Shown here in pieces: positions 8,049-9,507 of a stretch of 9,507 bases of DNA (its first letter is position 1; each line of letters begins with the position of its first letter). Source of the stretch: Paracoccaceae bacterium (GTDB taxonomy: Bacteria; Pseudomonadota; Alphaproteobacteria; Rhodobacterales; Rhodobacteraceae); contig JAAUPC010000118.1 of assembly GCA_012036325.1 (NCBI GenBank), positions 1-9,507 of the forward strand, in the 5' to 3' direction. Below the pieces are notes generated by a model. It saw only the letters and a program-made list of their open reading frames with translations, made no database searches and was not told the origin of the DNA. The position numbers were made by a program, and so were the translations under genes.

Positions 8049-8083
8049 AGGGCCCCGGGGGAAACCTCGGGGCCCTTTCCTTT
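8049..8083 (+). terminator. Strong intrinsic terminator of pnp
   Basis: A 12-bp stem pairs 8049-8060 with 8065-8076 (AGGGCCCCGGGG against CCTCGGGGCCCT, one G-U pair), closed by a GAAA tetraloop. It runs into TTTCCTTT. It begins 22 bases after the pnp stop and insulates pnp from the downstream zinc-responsive gene. Confidence 0.88.
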
Positions 8084-8112
8084 GTGGGGTTGTGGCGGAA
8101 AACTGCTTTCGT

Positions 8113-8131
8113 TATGTTATAGTATAACATA
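8113..8131. promoter_or_regulatory. Zur-type operator (zinc uptake regulator binding site)
   Basis: TATGTTATAGTATAACATA is a 19-bp perfect inverted repeat around a central G. It contains the core GTTATAnTATAAC known for proteobacterial Zur sites. It is strikingly AT-rich for this genome and ends 15 bases before the ATG of the COG0523 GTPase, a family often controlled by Zur. -10-like hexamers lie inside it (TATGTT 8113-8118, 17 bases after TTGTGG at 8090-8095; TATAGT 8118-8123), so Zur-Zn binding would block RNA polymerase when zinc is plentiful. The role is inferred from motif and context. Confidence 0.85.
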
Positions 8132-8146
8132 TCCAGCGAGCGCCCC

Positions 8147-9349
8147 ATGCAAGACACCCGCCTGCCCGTCACCGTCCTTTCCGGCTTTCTTGGTGCTGGG
8201 AAGACCACCCTCCTCAACCACGTCCTCAACAACCGCGACGGTCGCCGGGTCGCCGTGATCGTCAATGACATGAGCGAGGTGAACATCGACGCCGACCTGA
8301 TCCGTGAGGGGACAGAGTTAAGCCGGGCCGAGGAAAAGCTGGTGGAGATGACCAACGGCTGCATCTGCTGCACGCTGCGCGATGACCTTCTGGTCGAAGT
8401 GCGGCGCTTGGCGGCTGAGGGGCGGTTTGACTATCTGATGATCGAAAGCACCGGCATTGCCGAGCCGATGCCCGTCGCCGCGACCTTCGATTTCCGGGAT
8501 GAGGCGGGGGAAAGCCTGGCCGATGTGGCGCGGCTCGATACGATGGTGACGGTCGTCGACGCCATCAACCTTTTGCGCGACTTTGCCAGCCACGACTTTC
8601 TGGCCGACCGGGGTGAATCCCTGGGTGAGGGGGATGAGCGGACGCTGGTCAACCTTCTGACCGACCAGATCGAATTCGCCGATGTGGTGATCTTGAACAA
8701 GGTCGGCGATGCGGGGCCGGAACGGGCCGATGCCGCCCGCAAGATCATCAAGGCGCTGAACCCGGATGCGCAGTTGATCGAGACGGACCATTCCCGCGTT
8801 GATCCGGATGCCATCTTTGACACGGGCCTCTTTGACTTTGACCGCGCCTCCGAACACCCGCTTTGGGCGAAGGAGCTGTATGGCTTCGCCCATCACACGC
8901 CGGAAACGGAAGAATACGGCATCTCTTCCTTCGTTTACCGCGCCCGCGCGCCGTTTCATCCGGGGCGCATCCATGCCCTTCTGAACGGTGACCTGCCCGG
9001 CGTGATCCGCGCCAAGGGGCATTTCTGGATCGCCAGCCGCCCGAACTGGGTGGCCGAATTCAGCCTTGCCGGGGCCGTCTCCTCCGTCGCGCCCCTTGGC
9101 GGCTGGTGGGCAAGCGTGCCGAAAGAGCGTTGGCCCACCCACCCCGACGCGCTGGCCGAGGTGGCGGGCAAATGGCAGGAACCCTGGGGCGACCGGCGGC
9201 AGGAACTGGTCTTCATCGGCCATGGCATGGATGAGGCCGCCTTGCGCGCCAGGCTGGACGCCGCGCTGATCCCCGCCAGCGCCTTCACGCCCGAGGCTTG
9301 GGCCAACCTTCCCGATCCCTTCCCCGGCTGGCGGCGCAAGGCAGCATGA
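8147..9349 (+). CDS. COG0523 GTPase, probable Zur-regulated zinc chaperone (CobW/ZigA-like)
   Basis: A 400-residue G3E-family P-loop GTPase. It shows Walker A GFLGAGKTT (13-21), the metal-binding CXCC motif in NGCICCTLRDDL (Cys72, Cys74, Cys75), the ESTGIAEP switch (100-107), and a C-terminal CobW_C-type domain beginning near GISSFVYRARAPFHPGRIHA. The guanine-recognition motif, normally NKxD, reads NKVGD (184-188), with the Asp one place late. There is only a short His-containing stretch (HH in FAHHTPETEEYG) and no long His tail. Family members deliver metals to client enzymes; ZigA/ZagA types work in zinc starvation. The Zur-like operator directly upstream favours zinc over the cobalt role of true CobW, and no cobalamin genes are nearby. 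The ATG at 8147 is the first Met ahead of the P-loop; its ribosome site is weak. It overlaps the next gene by 4 bases. Confidence 0.9.
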   Translation: MQDTRLPVTVLSGFLGAGKTTLLNHVLNNRDGRRVAVIVNDMSEVNIDADLIREGTELSRAEEKLVEMTNGCICCTLRDDLLVEVRRLAAEGRFDYLMIESTGIAEPMPVAATFDFRDEAGESLADVARLDTMVTVVDAINLLRDFASHDFLADRGESLGEGDERTLVNLLTDQIEFADVVILNKVGDAGPERADAARKIIKALNPDAQLIETDHSRVDPDAIFDTGLFDFDRASEHPLWAKELYGFAHHTPETEEYGISSFVYRARAPFHPGRIHALLNGDLPGVIRAKGHFWIASRPNWVAEFSLAGAVSSVAPLGGWWASVPKERWPTHPDALAEVAGKWQEPWGDRRQELVFIGHGMDEAALRARLDAALIPASAFTPEAWANLPDPFPGWRRKAA

Positions 9350-9507
9350 GCGTCAATCTTTCCTCGCCCCGCGCCCGCTGGCGGCGCGCAGACCCCATGG
9401 CCGCCTATGATCGACTTCCCCCCGATCTGCGGTCATGGCTGGCCGAGGCCGCCCTTCCCTGGAGCGCGGCCTCGGTTCACCGGTTGTGGGACCGTGCCTT
9501 GCGGGAC
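9346..9507 (+). CDS. Small hypothetical protein, DUF6525-like, cut by the right edge
   Basis: An ATG overlapping the stop of the GTPase gene (ATGA) opens a frame of 54 codons that is still open at the window end. The peptide is rich in Arg, Trp, Ala and Pro: it starts MSVNLSSPRARWRRADPMAA and continues with YDRLPPDLRSWLAEAALPWS and an HRLWDRALRD segment. The pattern of 'DPMxxYDxLPPxLRxWLAxAALPWS' resembles the short DUF6525 proteins of Rhodobacterales, whose function is unknown. That assignment rests on memory of the family and is moderate. The overlap implies translational coupling and shared Zur control with the GTPase, which makes a link to zinc supply possible but unproven. No signal peptide or membrane segment is visible. 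Confidence 0.6.
   Translation, partial: MSVNLSSPRARWRRADPMAAYDRLPPDLRSWLAEAALPWSAASVHRLWDRALRD

Noticed and set aside
8318..9223. 301-codon minus-strand frame opposite the GTPase gene
   Set aside because: Shadow of the COG0523 gene; no motif or ribosome site supports it.
1..9507. tRNA, rRNA or CRISPR array
   Set aside because: No cloverleaf-like sequence, rRNA-like segment or regularly spaced repeats were noticed on either strand.

Overview
Most of the window (about 1.15 kb to the right edge) is ordinary chromosomal DNA of an alphaproteobacterium, most likely Rhodobacterales (Paracoccaceae). The grounds are the high-GC codon use, an AddAB-type recombination nuclease pair followed by trxA, an alphaproteobacterial-looking PNPase, and a final ORF resembling a small Rhodobacterales protein. 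All genes there lie on the + strand: addB (3' part), addA, trxA, terminator, pnp, terminator, Zur-type operator, COG0523 GTPase, and the start of a small DUF6525-like gene.

The first ~1.1 kb is different. It is a patchwork of truncated coding pieces from unrelated families on both strands: the end of a flagellar FlaG gene, the start of a FolB gene, an unrecognised minus-strand piece, a minus-strand sulfatase piece, and a piece of methionyl-tRNA synthetase. After these, addB begins in mid-gene. The joins fall inside conserved domains and not at gene ends. The best reading is an assembly or library chimera at a contig end, not a biological element.

addB and addA overlap by 4 bases and encode the two subunits of a double-strand-break helicase-nuclease. 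addA is complete in content (about 1,109 residues) but is read in three segments because of two single-base, mutually compensating frameshifts, at about 3053-3063 and in a seven-C run at 4719-4725. These look like sequence errors. trxA follows after a short gap, and a strong hairpin plus T-rich tract ends this transcription unit.

pnp is intact, with a structured GC-rich leader and a strong intrinsic terminator (12-bp stem, GAAA loop). Immediately downstream, a 19-bp perfect palindrome of Zur type sits just before a CXCC-containing COG0523 (CobW/ZigA-like) GTPase. This predicts a zinc-starvation-induced metallochaperone, translationally coupled to a small gene that runs off the right edge.

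I found no convincing new biological system. The most useful points are the chimeric left end, the repairable addA frameshifts and the clear Zur operator.
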